Positions 10,593-22,255 of a DNA stretch of 64,000 nt are shown piece by piece. Source of the stretch: Pyropia haitanensis (lineage: Eukaryota > Rhodophyta > Bangiophyceae > Bangiales > Bangiaceae); the NCBI GenBank assembly GCA_008729055.1, contig SDUX01000007.1:1226064-1290063 (forward strand), given 5' to 3'. Numbering within the stretch: position 1 is the stretch's first letter; each line of letters begins with the position of its first letter. Under the pieces are notes generated by a model that was given only the letters and a program-made list of their open reading frames with translations, did no database searches and had not been told where the DNA came from. A program made the position numbers and the translations under genes.

Positions 10593-11317
10593 GGCTGGCG
10601 ATGGAGGCGGTGGCGGTGGGCACCCGGCCGGCGGCGGTGGGGCCCGGCGCGGCGACACCATGGCGCCCCGGCGGTAGCGTCGACGGTGGCGCCGCCGCCG
10701 CCTGCCGACGCCCCCCCAAACCAAACCCCAATGCGGGTGCGCAGTTTTGTTCACGCGTGCACCCACCGTCCGTGGCGGTTGGCGGGCGTAGACAGGCGTT
10801 GCCGGCGGCGAGCCACACACACTCTGGACGGGCGGCGGACGCGCCGCTGCGGCCGCGGCGGCCGCGCGCCGCGACCGGCAACGTGGTGCTTCCATCAGCG
10901 GCCGCCGGCGGAGCCAGTGTGCATCCCTGCGCGCAGGGCACCCACCCCCCCGCTGTGGACGAGGCTGCTGGAGTGCGTTGCCGTTGCGGGGGGGGGGGGG
11001 CGGGCGGGAGGGGGGGGGCGGCTGTGGTGTCGGGTGGAGGGCGCGGCCCGCCTGGCCGTCCACCATGTCGATGCGGACGCCGCCATGCGTTAGTGGCCGG
11101 CAGCCGCGGGGCTCAGCCGAGTCGCCCAGACCTTGGAAACGGTGAGGCGGCGGAGGGGGAGGCGCGGCTGCCGGGCGGGGCCTGACGTGGGCGGAGGCGG
11201 GCAAGGGGGGGGGGCGGTCGACATCAGCAGGCGTGCTGCAGTCGGAGGCCGACAACGGGGCGTAGAGCAGTGTGGCGGAGGAGCGGCGTTGGGCCGCTGC
11301 GTAGCGGATCCGGGCAG

Positions 11318-11384
11318 CCTGCGGCAGGTGCAGGTAATATTCCCCCTTGAGGTGTGCGGCTCCACTGCGGTGGTGGCGCAGGTA
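11318..11384. repeat. dispersed repeat shared with 63124-63191
   Basis: About 67 bases match 63124-63191 in the same orientation, with a perfect core CTTGAGGTGTGCGGCTCCAC. On the minus strand both copies read a similar peptide (RSGAAHLK, then EY, then HLPQ), so the repeat may derive from a transposon-encoded protein. Confidence 0.6.
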
Positions 11385-11393
11385 TCCGTCTGA

Positions 11394-11581
11394 CACCGGT
11401 TTTTGACAAGTCGGGTCTGAGAGAAGGATCCCAGGTCCGCTTTTATTCAAAAAAAAAATATGGGCCGTCTCCGTAGCGTCTCACGAGGTCTGCCGTCTTC
11501 TCCGTTTCTCCAGGCAATGGCTCATTATTTTTAAAAAAAGGTACCCTCCGTATGGGGGTGGCACCAGTTTTTGACAACTCG
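11394..11581. repeat. pair of 20-base direct repeats
   Basis: CACCGGTTTTTGACAAGTCG at 11394-11413 recurs at 11562-11581 with two changes, 168 bases apart, just left of the TIR element at 11609. Confidence 0.6.
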
Positions 11582-11608
11582 ATTTCATATGCCCAAGGCA
11601 TCCAGGAG

Positions 11609-12442
11609 TAGGCTTGTACTTCACGCCCCCAAACGTGGGGCGTGAGGGCGTGACACGCTCGATCACGCCCATTCACGTCCTGATCACGCCCTTTTCGTGG
11701 CGTGATCACACAAACGTAGCACCCACTAAAGAACGTATCTACTGGATCCGTGTTCATGTAGCACCCCTCTTCTATGTTTGGCGGTCACTGTGATCTGCAC
11801 TAGGATTTTAAGAGAGGAATGAATCACACACCGTAGATGGCCTTGACATCCTTCAAGTACCACTCTGTGTCAAACAGGTTGGAGAGGAGGACGCGTGGCT
11901 CAGCCCCACCGGCGGCTGCCGCAGCCCCGTCCGGCGCCACGTCTGCCGGACCACCGGCCCCCCCCACGCGCTGACGCGCGCGGCACCAACCTGGCTTCTG
12001 CAACAAAGAAATAGAATGCGCGCTACTGGCGGAGGGGGGGGAATGAGAAACTGGATGGCGGCCAGCCAGTCTCGGCGCCACCGCCGGTGTACAACCGCAA
12101 CAGCCGCAGACACAGCAACTGTCGTTGCAGCCGCCGCCACCGACGCAGACGTAGTGGAGGGGGAACCAGTCCGGGAGGGGGCCTACCCTGTGGCGTTTGG
12201 GGCGGCGTGCGAGGGCAGGCGGGCTGACTGACCCGGGTCGCAATTGGGCACCCGCGACCCCGCCCACAGTGCCCTGGATTGTACAGTGCTAAGTCCGCCT
12301 GTGCAGTAATTACTTCGTGAGATCACGCCCCACGTCACGCCCTTTTCTGCTGGGGCGTGATTAGTGATCACGCAAAAAACGTGCATGTGATCACGTAAAA
12401 CGTGACTTCCCAATCACGTAAAGGGCGTGAAGTACAAGCCTA
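11609..12442. mobile_element. non-autonomous hAT-like TIR element (MITE) with 8-bp target duplication
   Basis: Left end TAGGCTTGTACTTCACGCCC (11609 onward) is the exact reverse complement of the right end (to 12442), apart from bases further in. The flanks are a perfect 8-bp direct repeat TCCAGGAG at 11601-11608 and 12443-12450. Subterminal regions on both sides are full of GCGTGATCAC / TCACGCCC motifs in both orientations. Eight-base target duplications and TIRs starting YAG are typical of hAT transposons. The 834-bp interior has no transposase that I can recognise, so it would depend on an autonomous relative. A partial relative is at 43320-43428. Confidence 0.85.
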
Positions 12443-12450
12443 TCCAGGAG

Positions 12451-14638
12451 GGCCCCTTACAGAGAAAACCCGGAACACTTGATTGTAATTTCTTTCGTGG
12501 GATCCCTCGACCAATGAGCGCGAGGCGGGAGAGTCATCCCACATGGCCCATCATATGGCAGTCCTCCCAATTTTGTCCGATATGATCAAAGTCAAGATTA
12601 GGTCTGGTCAACTTCCTATTGACGTGCGTTTTCTCCCGCCCCCTCGACCGCCTTCGTCGCGGATGCCTTTTCGTGCCTCGCCGGCCTGTGGCGGTCGCGG
12701 TCACCAAGATAAATACGTGTGATGTGTTCTTCAATTCATTGAATTGGCATTGAATTCAATCGTCCACAAGAGATTGGCATTGAATCTCCCAACCCTGCGC
12801 GACTCATGCGGTGCGACGGTGGCATCCGCCGCGGGGCACCCCAGGGGCTCGCGGCATGCGGCCACGCCCGTCTTCTACCCCCCCGCCCCCACCGTGGTGG
12901 GCGCCGGCGCCACCGCCTACTTTGGCCCCCTTCTGGCGCACCGGGTCGTCCACGCGTCGGCGTATACGGCCGCGTCGGTGGCGGGGGTGGCGGTGGCGGT
13001 GAGAACCACTTTGGGGTGCTGCTCGCAGATACGATACGTGTGCTAGCGCAAGGGGCACTCGTACCACCCCTGCTCCCTAGCCCTGGGACAACTGGAGCCC
13101 TGGATTGGGCGAGAGGTCGGCCTCCGAGGCTCCCATGTAGGGATGGTGGCGTGCCGTGATTGATGGACAGGCGGTTTACCTAGCGGCTGCTGACTACCGC
13201 GCAAAGAATGGACAAGCGGCGCATCTAGGTCTGTGTCAAAACAGCGCCAGCGCACGTCAGAGCACAGCGGCGCATTCTGTCGTTGCAAGTACCTCCTAAA
13301 GTTCTCCTGATACCCTTGAGGACCAGGGCAAAGAGTATCAGATACTCTTGACTGGAGCGGTACTGTGTGTCAAGCGAGTCATTGATTTCTGTCGAAAGTA
13401 CTTTTGATACCCTTGTTTGATACCTGTGTAGTACCTTTGGCGAGATACCCTTGATCAGGCCTGCAGCAAACAGCGTGCTTGTTCGCCGCATACGTGTCTG
13501 CAAAAGTGCGGTCATTCGGCACGTGATGTGCGTCAAACCTGCACAGGAAATCTGCGCTGGGCGTGTCGATGTGCACGACTCCTGCGCGGCCACAGCACAC
13601 GTTCACACGATTCCTGCAAAATCTCACGCATGAAGTCTGCATGAAGGCAGCCTATCCGTCACAAATTGAGAAGAGATCGTGCAAGCCCAGCCCAAGATTC
13701 GTGCAAAAAAAAGACACGTTTTCTGTTCACTGCCAATGCATTGATCGATGTTTTCTCAGGAAGGACTCGTCGGCTAGCCTTCCCCTTTCGTCCACACCTC
13801 AACGAGATGGTGCTGGTGCACCTGGGAGAGAACTAGAGAGGGCCGATATCTTGTCTTGCAGGGGCGTCGCTATAGCGCCCTACGTGTTGGGCGCAAACAC
13901 GCCGCTGCCCGTCGAATCACCGATTGCTATGGTACACGGTTTTGGCCGCACTGTGCAGCAGGACAGGGCGCACAACGACAGCGCAGACCACCCAGATCGT
14001 ATTCATCTCCTGTGGCTTTGTAGCCCCCCTGCAGGACTGGCGTCGCGGATATTTTGTCACCACACGAGGAAGAACGTTGGCCGGTGCTCGAAAGAACAGA
14101 GGAAAAGACAAATTACGTGCTTCTGCTGATCTCGGCCGTCGTGGTCGGCCCGCTGCGGGCGTGGCGCCGCCGACGGCCGGCCGCCCTTCGCCGCCGCGAT
14201 TGCACCTGCCGCCGCCGACCGCGGAGGAGCGCGCTCCCGCCCCTCGCCGTCACGCGCATTGGCCGGTGGGGGGGGGTGGTGGGGACGCGGGCGCACGGCA
14301 TTGACGCGGTCGCGGGCAGGCAGGCAGGCGCGGCCGGCACCCCGCCACCGGAGCGTGCCGGTGCGACCGCCGACCGCCGACGCTGCTGCCGCCGCCGCCG
14401 CGTCCGGCGTCCGTGCTCGTGGATCCGCGCCGCGCCCGCGTCCGCACCTCGCCGCCCGCCGCGCGTGGCACGGCCGCGCCGACCCGCCAAACGCCGCAGC
14501 CCCTCTCCTCTTCTCTTTTCTCCACGTGCACGTCCCGTTGGTGTTGACGCTGCCGGGACCCTGCCTACCGTCTTCCGACTGTATCCCCCCCGTCCCCCCC
14601 CCCCTCCCTCCATCGGCCTTCCCTCCATCATCGTGACC
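12451..14638. other. gene-free stretch of lower GC content
   Basis: I see no supported gene. Around 13300-13460 the motif GATACCCTTGA recurs imperfectly several times, and ATTGGCATTGAAT occurs twice near 12740-12790. These look like degraded repeats. The last few hundred bases are the upstream region of the gene at 14639. Confidence 0.4.
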
Positions 14639-16753
14639 ATGACGCCGCCAATGTTGCCCGCCGCGCCGGCGTTTGTGCCCGCCGCGGCGCCCGCGGTCGG
14701 CGCGTTTGTGCGGCCGTCGCGGGGCGGCGGGCGGGTGGCGGCCGCGTCGGCGCGGCCGCCGCTGGTAGCCGCGCCCCGCCGCGCCGCGGCGGCCGTCACG
14801 CTGCTGGTGCCGACCATGGTCGCTCCTGCCGGCTCCTCCGCCGCTGCCCATGACGCGGACGCGGACGCAGACGCAGACGCGGCGGCGGCGGCGGCAGCGT
14901 CGGCGGCGGCGGCGGCGGCGGCGGCGGGGCGGCCAGCTGCCGAGTCGCGGCCACGCGGCGGCGGCTTGGGCCGTGCCGCGGTGGCGGCGGTGGCGGCGGC
15001 GGCGGCGGTGGTGGCGGGCGGCGGCGTCCGCCCCGCAAGGGCGACCAACGCGCTCGTGTCGCGCTTCTACGCGCGCGACGGCCGCGTCGGCGCGGACCCG
15101 GTGGTGACCATGACGGATCAGACCAGCTCGTACGCGCTGCCGTCGCAGCTCGCGGCGGGCGGCCGCGCGGGTGGCGCCGCCGGCGCCGCCGGTGGTGCCG
15201 CCGCGGGCGGGCCGTCGGTCATCTCGCGGGCGGTGGGGACGGTGAAGAAGGTGGCGCCCGCGGCGGCGGTGACGGCGGTGGTGGTGGTGGGCGGCGGCGC
15301 GGCGCTCAAGACGTGGCGCGACCGCCGGCTGCGCGCCTTCCAGCAGCAGCTGTCGGGGCTCGACTCGATCTTTGGGGACCTCGGCTTGGACCCGCCTGCG
15401 GCGGGCGCGCCGGGCGCGGCGCCCGTGGATACCGCCAAGATGGCCAAGGACATCCTCGAGCGCTCCAAGACGCGCTACAAGTTCCGGGATGATGACAAGC
15501 CGATGAAGAGCGCCGAGCCGGCGGACGGCGCCAACGTGCAGCTGGACCTGTTCCAGGGGGGAGGGGCGGGGGGGGGGGGGGGGGGTGCCCCCGCCGCCGT
15601 CACGCCCACCGCACCGGCGGGGGCGCCCGCCGCGCCGGGTGGCACGCCCGCGTTTGACATGAATGAGGACGACATCCCGGCGCCGCCGCCGGGGACCACC
15701 ACCGCCATCAAGCTGCCGGGCGCCGCTTCGCCGGGGTCGGTGCGCAAGGTGACGGGGGAGGGCACGGCGGCGCCGTCGGCGACGGCGGCGGCGGCGGCGG
15801 CGGCAGCGGGCGGCGGCGGGGTGCCCGCGCCGGCCAACGGCGTGGAGACGGCGATCGCCGCGGCGTTTTCGTCGACGAGCGCGGATACGGCGGCGGTGGC
15901 GAGCGGCCTGCGGTCGGCCATCTCGTCGGCGGGCGTGGCGGTGCCGTCGTCGCGGCCCGCGTTCATCGCGTATGCGTCGGCGCTGGTGAGCGCGACGATC
16001 GACGCGGCCGCCGGGGATGTGGGCAACGACGCTAAGGGCGCGACCGCCCTCATGGACCGCCTCGCCGCCGCGTCGGCGGCCATCACCCGTGCATCGGTGC
16101 TGTCGCGGGAGCTTTATGGCGAAGGCCCATCGCCGTCGCTCGCCACGGACGGTAACGCCAAGTCCGCGCCGACGGCGCCGCTGGACCTGACATACGTGGG
16201 CGCCTACAAGGGCGCCCCCGCGCAGCAAGAGGAGCTGTACCGCCGCTACGCGGTATGGTGCCTGTCGTCGGAGCAGCGCGTGTCGTCGGACGTGCAGTCG
16301 CTGGTGGACATGCAGGCGCTGCTCGGCGTGTCGGACGCGCGCGCCGAGGCCATCAACACGGATATCGCAAAGGGCATGTTTGACGTGGCCGTCAACGCCG
16401 CCATGGCCGACGGCGACCTGGACGAAGAGAACCGCAAGCAGCTGCAGGTGCTCAAGGACAGCTTTGGGGAGCTCCTCGACGGCGACGCGGCCGCCGCGGG
16501 CGGCGGCGGCGCCGCCGGCGGCGTGCCCACCGACAGCGCGACGGCGCTCAAGACGATGGGCGCGCTGCAGGAGCTGCTCAAGAATCAGCAGGTGACCGCG
16601 GAGGACGTGGCGGAGCTCCGCCGCCTGTGCAAGCAGATGGGCGTTGACATTGACGACATGCTCGCCAGCGCCGACGCGATGGGCTCCCAGCTGCCCGCCG
16701 AGGCCAAGCAGTTTGTGGAGAGCCTCCGGGGGTTGCTCAAGGAGAGCCCTTGA
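14639..16753 (+). CDS. plastid-targeted membrane protein with Tic110-like helical C-terminus
   Basis: 704 residues, uninterrupted. The start MTPPMLPAAPAFVPAAAP (ATG 14639) gives an Ala/Pro/Arg-rich plastid transit peptide with the early Phe (AFVP) favoured in red algae. A first hydrophobic segment lies at residues about 109-130 and ends in an ARA-like processing site. A second membrane segment is at about 202-225 (VTAVVVVGGGAALKTW). The middle is low complexity. Residues about 516-703 are compact helices: LYRRYAVWCLSSEQRVSSDV, LLGVSDARAEAINTDIAKG, AAMADGDLDEENRKQLQ and VTAEDVAELRRLCKQMG. Short paired helices with (A/S)DG.L.EE turns recall the repeats of Tic110, the inner-envelope import protein, but this protein is shorter than that family usually is (about 1000). 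TerB-like folds are an alternative. The gene is very likely real; its function is tentative. Confidence 0.7.
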   Translation: MTPPMLPAAPAFVPAAAPAVGAFVRPSRGGGRVAAASARPPLVAAPRRAAAAVTLLVPTMVAPAGSSAAAHDADADADADAAAAAAASAAAAAAAAGRPAAESRPRGGGLGRAAVAAVAAAAAVVAGGGVRPARATNALVSRFYARDGRVGADPVVTMTDQTSSYALPSQLAAGGRAGGAAGAAGGAAAGGPSVISRAVGTVKKVAPAAAVTAVVVVGGGAALKTWRDRRLRAFQQQLSGLDSIFGDLGLDPPAAGAPGAAPVDTAKMAKDILERSKTRYKFRDDDKPMKSAEPADGANVQLDLFQGGGAGGGGGGAPAAVTPTAPAGAPAAPGGTPAFDMNEDDIPAPPPGTTTAIKLPGAASPGSVRKVTGEGTAAPSATAAAAAAAAGGGGVPAPANGVETAIAAAFSSTSADTAAVASGLRSAISSAGVAVPSSRPAFIAYASALVSATIDAAAGDVGNDAKGATALMDRLAAASAAITRASVLSRELYGEGPSPSLATDGNAKSAPTAPLDLTYVGAYKGAPAQQEELYRRYAVWCLSSEQRVSSDVQSLVDMQALLGVSDARAEAINTDIAKGMFDVAVNAAMADGDLDEENRKQLQVLKDSFGELLDGDAAAAGGGGAAGGVPTDSATALKTMGALQELLKNQQVTAEDVAELRRLCKQMGVDIDDMLASADAMGSQLPAEAKQFVESLRGLLKESP

Positions 16754-18130
16754 AGCAGGGGGTGACCGCGCGGAGGGGCGGGGAGGGGGTGGTGGGATGG
16801 TGGAGGGGCTTTGGTGAATGGGGGGGAGGGAAACGAATGGTGGCGGATGGGGGGGGGGACGGTGCAGGGCTCATGGTAGTGGTTCACTTTCGGGGATCGT
16901 GTGGAGCAGGGGGGTGCGTGGTGGGTGTGCATGCGTGTATGAGGTGTGCGGTACAGTATGCGTCCGGGTGCGGTGGCGGGTCACGTCGGCCCCCGCTCTT
17001 TCTTTTTCTCGTGTCACCCCTCACGGCTGGCGTTGGTCGGCGCCTTACTGGCGGCCGGGCGGCGCCCGCTCGGCCGCCCGTCGCCCGTGCGCGGTGGCCG
17101 CCGCGCCCGCGGTGGGCCGATCCGCCGCGCAACGGCCGCGCCGCCGGCCGGCGGCTCCGCCGAGCGCGCCGCGTCGCCCCACCCCCCCCACCCCTGTTCC
17201 CGTGTCGCGTGCGGTTTTTCCTTCCCGCGCGTGGCGGCAGCGCTGCCCGCCGTCGCCGCTGCCGTGACCGTTGCCGTTGTCGTTGCCGTCACCGCCGCCG
17301 CCACTGCGCGCGGCGGGCGGTTGGGGTAGCGTCCCGCACCTGTCTCGCCCCCGCCCACCGGCAGCCCGTCGCGGCGGTACGGCTGCCACGGTCAGCGCCG
17401 GTGCCCGCAACGGCAGCGTCAGCGTTTGCATTGACGGCGGCGGCGGCGGCAACGGCGGCGGCGGCGACGGCGGCGGCGGTGGCGGCGGTGGCGGTGGCGG
17501 CGCCGGTCGTCGACACCCCCGCCGTCGGCGTGGCCGCCGTCCACCGACGCGGACGGGCCGGGGGCGGGCGGCGGCAGGCGGCGGCGGCGCGCCGCTGCGC
17601 GGCGCCACGGGACGGGGCCAGCGTCTCGAGCGGCCGACTGGGGCGTGCAGAGGCACGCCCAGCTTTACGTGCTCACCCCCGCCCCCGCCCGCCGCGCCGC
17701 CCGCCGCCCGCCGCCGCGCCGCCGCCGCGGCGCGGCGGCTCCTCCCCCGAGCGGCGCCGCGCGGCGCGCGCGCGTCGCGCCCGTGGCGGGAAACCCCGCT
17801 AGCCGCCGCCGCCGGAGCGCCGGGCGGGACGCGCGTGGGCGTGGCTACCACCAGCGGTCTCGCTGGGCGCAGGGGACGCGGCGGCGGCAGACGGGAACGT
17901 CCTCGGCGGACGCCGGCGGGCTGGCCCCCCACCCGGCAGCGTGCCCCCTTGCCTCGCCGCGTGCACGCGCGGGCCTCCCCCGCCCTTCCCGCCCGCCCCG
18001 TGGCCCACGTGCCGTCTACGCTCTGTATGTCCACGACGACCCGGCGCTGCCTACCCCCCCCTGCCCCACCCCCCCATCCCCCCCCTCACCCTCACCCCCT
18101 CCCCCCCCCCCCCGCCGCCGTCACCCCCCC
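16754..18130. other. intergenic stretch between convergent genes
   Basis: GC-rich low-complexity DNA lies between the 3' ends of the genes at 14639 (plus) and 18131 (minus). It has poly-Ala/Arg-type codon repeats but no conserved motif on either strand. Confidence 0.4.
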
Positions 18131-21071
18131 TCACCCGCCCCCCCGTATCCGCCACACCTCCCGCAGCAGCGCCCGCGCCGCAATGACCGCCGCCGGCGTC
18201 CGCCCGTCATTCGCCATCCCGCGGCACCGCGCGAGCGCGAGCAGGTCCGCCGCGGCCGACACGAGCCGCACCGTCGGCGGGGCCACCTCCGCCGCGGCCC
18301 CGCCCGCCCCCCCGCCGGCAACGGCGGCCACCCAGGCGCCCTCGTCGGCGACGCGCGGCGGCGAGCCGAGCGCCGCCCGCGCGGCGGCAACCACCGACGC
18401 GTCCGCGCCGGCAACGAGGTAGGGCGCGCCCGCCGCGTGGGCGGCCAGCCGCCGGATGGCTGCGGTGAGCGCGCGCGGCGTCAGCCCACCGCCGAGGTAC
18501 ACGCCGAGCCGCTCGTCGGCGCCGCCGCCGGGGGGGGACCGCAGCGCGACCGCCGCGGCGAGCGCGGCCGACGGGCGGAGGGTGGCGAGCGCCGCGGCCG
18601 CCGCGGCGGGGGGGACGAGGCCGGCGGGGAGGGAGCCGGTGAGCCGGAGCAGCAGGTGGTGGCCCGCCGCGGGGGGGGCGGGCCGCCCGTCGGGGCCCGC
18701 CGCGGCCGCCGCCGCCGCGACCGCCGCGGCCGCCGTGACGGTGGCGGCGGCGGGCGGCGACGCGGCGGCAGACGCGGCGCCGCCGGTGCCGGCGTCGGCG
18801 CCGCCGCCGGTGGGGCGTAGCGCGGCCAGCGCGGCCTGCGCGGCGGCCGAGCCGCCGCCGCCGGCAGTGCCCGCCGGCGGCGGCGGCCAGTGCACCTCAA
18901 CGACCGACGCAAACGCCGGGTCCGTCTCGGCACACGCGGCCAGCGCGACGTGGCACTTCCACGAGCCGAGCTCAAAGACGCCGCCGCCGCCGGGCGTGCC
19001 GGCGTCGTCGCCGTCGGCGCCGCCCAAAGCGGCGCCGCCGTCGTCGCGGAGGTCAAAGAGGGAGGAGAGGAGCGGCGTCGCGCCGTCGCGGAGGGGCACC
19101 CCCTGCGGCGACCGCTCGCGGCGGAGCGTTACAAACAGCGGCCGCCCGTGGGCGCGCGCCAGCGCCAGCGCCGACGCAAGGCCGAGCAGCCGCTCCGCGG
19201 GGGACCCGTCCAGCTGCACAATCATCACGCCCGCGGGGCCCGCGGCACCGCCGGCAGTGGCGGCAGCAGCAGACTCGGCGGCCGCCGCGACACCTGCTCT
19301 GCTGGTCGTCGCACTCATGGCGGTGGCGGCGGCGGCGGCGGCGGCGGGCGACGCCCCCGCCTCCGATCCCCCACCCGGCGGGTCCCCCCGGCGCGGAAAC
19401 AGGGACCACCCTGGGTGGGCGCGCGCAAAACCCGACAGCTGGCGGAGGAGCACGTGCGGGCTGACGCCCGCCTGCGTCAGCACCGCCCACGGCAGGCGCG
19501 CGTCGTCGTGGAGGGTCACCTCCTCCGCGAGCGCCGTCACCTCGGTCGCCACCGACGAGCGCAGCAGCGTCGGCGCGGGCGGGGTGGCCAGCGTCGCCGT
19601 CGCGGCCACGTACGTGGCGGAGCGGGAGCGCAGGCGGTAGCGGTAGCGCGAGCGGTGTGTCGCCACCGCCAGCTGCCACGGCGGCAGGTGCTGCACGGCG
19701 AGGGTGTTGAGGTGCGCGGACACCGCCGCCGCGTAGGCGGTGCAGGGGAGGCGGCCGCCGCCGCCGACGCCGCTGGCGCTGCCGCCGTCGCCGCCGCCGC
19801 CCGTCACCGCCGCCTCGTGCGGCACATGGCGGAGCGTGTCGAGCCGCAGCGGCCGCCGGCGGAGCGGCGTCGCGGCGCCCGCGGCGGCGGCTGCCGCGGC
19901 CGCCGCCTCGGCCGCCGCAGCCGCCTCCTCCCCGCCCGCCGCGGCGTTTGGGGAGGGCAGCGGCGCCTCGAGGCGCGCGTACAGGTCCGCCGCCTCGCCC
20001 CCATACGCGGCAAGCCGCTCGTCGTACCCGCCAACGGCGTCAAAGCGGGCACGGGGCACCAACACCACCCCCGCCAGCGCCGCCTCGTTATCGCTCCGCG
20101 CCGCCGCCACGTCGGCGGTGTAGTAGTAGGGCGCCGCCGCCGCGTCCGCGTCGGCGGCCGCCGCCGCCGCGTCGGCCGCCTCGTCCGCGTCCGCGTCGGC
20201 CGCCGCCGACGCGCCGTGCGCGCCCGAGCGCATCGCGGCGGCGACGCCGCCGTGCGGGCGGCCGAGCGCGGCGAGCCCGCCACCCCCCCCCCCCCCCGCG
20301 GGTGGGCGGCAAGGAAGTCCGGCGCGAGCACCGTATCACAGTCCACCTTGAGCAGCCACCGGCCCGACGCGACCGACGCGCCCACGTTGATCGCCCGCGC
20401 GAGCGACCAGCCCGCCTCCCCCTCCACGGTCACGCTCACCAGCCGCGGCGTCGACGCGCCGGGGGCGGACGGTGGCGGCGGCGGCGCGCCCGAGCCCACC
20501 CCCCCGCGCCGCCACCAGCCGCGGCGGTCGCCGCCGCCGCCGCCGCGGCGGTGGTGCCCCGGAAGGGGCTCCACCAGCCCGCGCCCCACGAGGCGGCGGC
20601 CGCGGCGGCCGCCTCAGCGCCCTCGACGACCGCCTGCAGCGGCACGTGCGCGGCGGCGTCGGTGCCCCAGTCGACGAGCACAATCTCGTCGGCGGCGGAG
20701 AGGGCGGCCAGCCACGACGGCAGCACGTGCTGGAGGTAGGGCGTGCGGTCGCGGCACGCCGCGACGAGCGACACGCTGGGCGTGTCCCAGTCGACGGGGG
20801 GGGGGGAGGGGGAAGGGGGGGCGGCCCTGGCGGCACAGGCACCGCGTCGGCAGCGCCGTCCGACCCGTCCGCGTCGTCGTCGCCGCCGTCCGCCTTGGTT
20901 TCGGCACCGCCGTCTGCTCCCTCCTCGTCCACGCTCGACACGGACCGGCCGAGGCGGGCGGTGCCCAGCCGCCACCCCGCCAGCCCCCGTGGCCCCTGCT
21001 CCCCAGCCGCGGCACGCCGCACCCGCCGCGGCAGCTCGTCATCCCCCTCCCATGGGCTCGTCGCCGCCGCG

Positions 21072-21103
<32 letters not shown>

Positions 21104-21299
21104 GTCCCCCCCCCCCACCCCCCCCCGCCTCCGCCCAACGACAGCGGCTGCCGCCGCGGCCGGCGGCGGGCGCCCCCCCGCTGCCGCGCCAGCCAGTCCT
21201 CCCGCAGCCGCGCGCGCACGGCGTGCACCCCCTCCACCGCCTCCCCCGGCGGCGGGTGCCGCAGCGACGGCACGGGCCACCACTCGGTCAGGCGCGGCA

Positions 21300-21330
<31 letters not shown>

Positions 21331-22255
21331 GTTCGCCGCCGTCGCCGCCGCCGCGGCGGCGGCGGCCGCCTCCGCGGCGGTCCCACCGCCGACGCCCGTC
21401 CGCAACGACGCGGCGGCGGCCTGCCGCCGCGCAACGGTGGCGGTGGCGACCTTGACCGCGACGAGGCCGCCCGCCGCGAGCGCCGCGGCGAGCAGCAACG
21501 CGACGGCGAGCCGCCGTGCGGCGCCCAGCCGTCGCCACCCGGTCCGCGCGTCGGCAAGCGCGCGGCGGGTGGTCTTGGCCACCGACCGCTGGCCGTTCGA
21601 CAGCTGCGACTTTGGGCGGCCGCCGGCGCGGCCTCCCCCGCCATCGCCGCTGCCACCGCCGCCGCCGCCGCCACCACCACCGCCACCACCGCCACCACCA
21701 CCGCCGCCGCCCACCCCACACCCGCCCGCGCCCCCCAGGTGGTCCCCATTGTGGGTGCCCCCCCCCGAGCCACCAAACGTGACGCCCCCGCCCCCTCCGC
21801 CCCCCCGCCCGCGTCCGAGAGCTCCCGCGGGAAGGACAGTCGCCGCGCGGCAGACACCCCCCCGAGCGACTCCCCGCCGCTGCCGCCCGTCACGACCGTC
21901 GCGCCGCCGCGGCCGACCGGCGCGGCGGCCATCAGCGCCTCCTCCTGCGCCGACAGCGCCACGCGGCAGCGGCCGCCGGGGCTCGTCGCGCCGCCGCGGG
22001 AGCCACTCGCGGCGGCGCTGCCGCCGGCGCCTCCCCCCCCCCTCCACCCGCTGCCCCACCGCCGCCGCCGAGCCAGGCGCCCGCGCCGGCGGCGGCGGAG
22101 CGGGCGGCGGCGAGCGTGGCGGACAGCGGCTTGGTGCGCGCGCGGGTGGACGGGGGCGGCAGGTAGTGCGGCAGCAGGTGGTGCAGGTCGAGCGCGGAAG
22201 ACGAGGCGGTGCGGCGGGCGCGCCGGTTGCCGCTGGTGGGGGGGGTGGGCAACAT
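18131..22255 (-). CDS. type II membrane glycosyltransferase: GT2/GT7C-like half plus fucosyltransferase-like half
   Basis: The start is ATG at 22255 in an ideal context (GCCACC before ATG). A cytosolic N-terminus is followed by a signal anchor, RLAVALLLAAALAAGGLV (about 21450-21520). Then comes a GT2 fold: VSLVAACRDRTPYLQHVL, DEIVLVDWGTDA, ARAINVGASVASGRWLLKVD with the DxD metal motif DCD (about 20310-20385), and the acceptor block GGYDERLAAYGGEAADLYAR. A second part has SPAERLLGLASALALARAHG (about 19180), like the start of GT11 fucosyltransferases. It ends with SAAADLLALARCRGMANDG, like their donor-site end. It probably extends glycans in the Golgi; sugar and acceptor are unknown. The frame shifts at C runs 22033-22042, about 21756-21815, 21107-21123, 20799-20820, 20502-20508 and 20283-20298. 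All lie in homopolymers, so I read it as one gene with consensus errors. Confidence 0.7.

Larger units (their letters stand above)
10593..11608. other. gene-free stretch with two repeats
   Basis: There is no supported gene here. The stretch holds a sequence shared with the TIR element at 63 kb (11318-11384) and a 20-base direct repeat (11394-11413 and 11562-11581). Confidence 0.5.

Noticed and set aside
8781..11450. 889-residue minus-strand open frame
   Set aside because: Pro/Ala/Arg low complexity without any conserved pattern. The plus-strand frame has better protein-like segments. Only its far N-terminal peptide (the shared repeat) is of interest.
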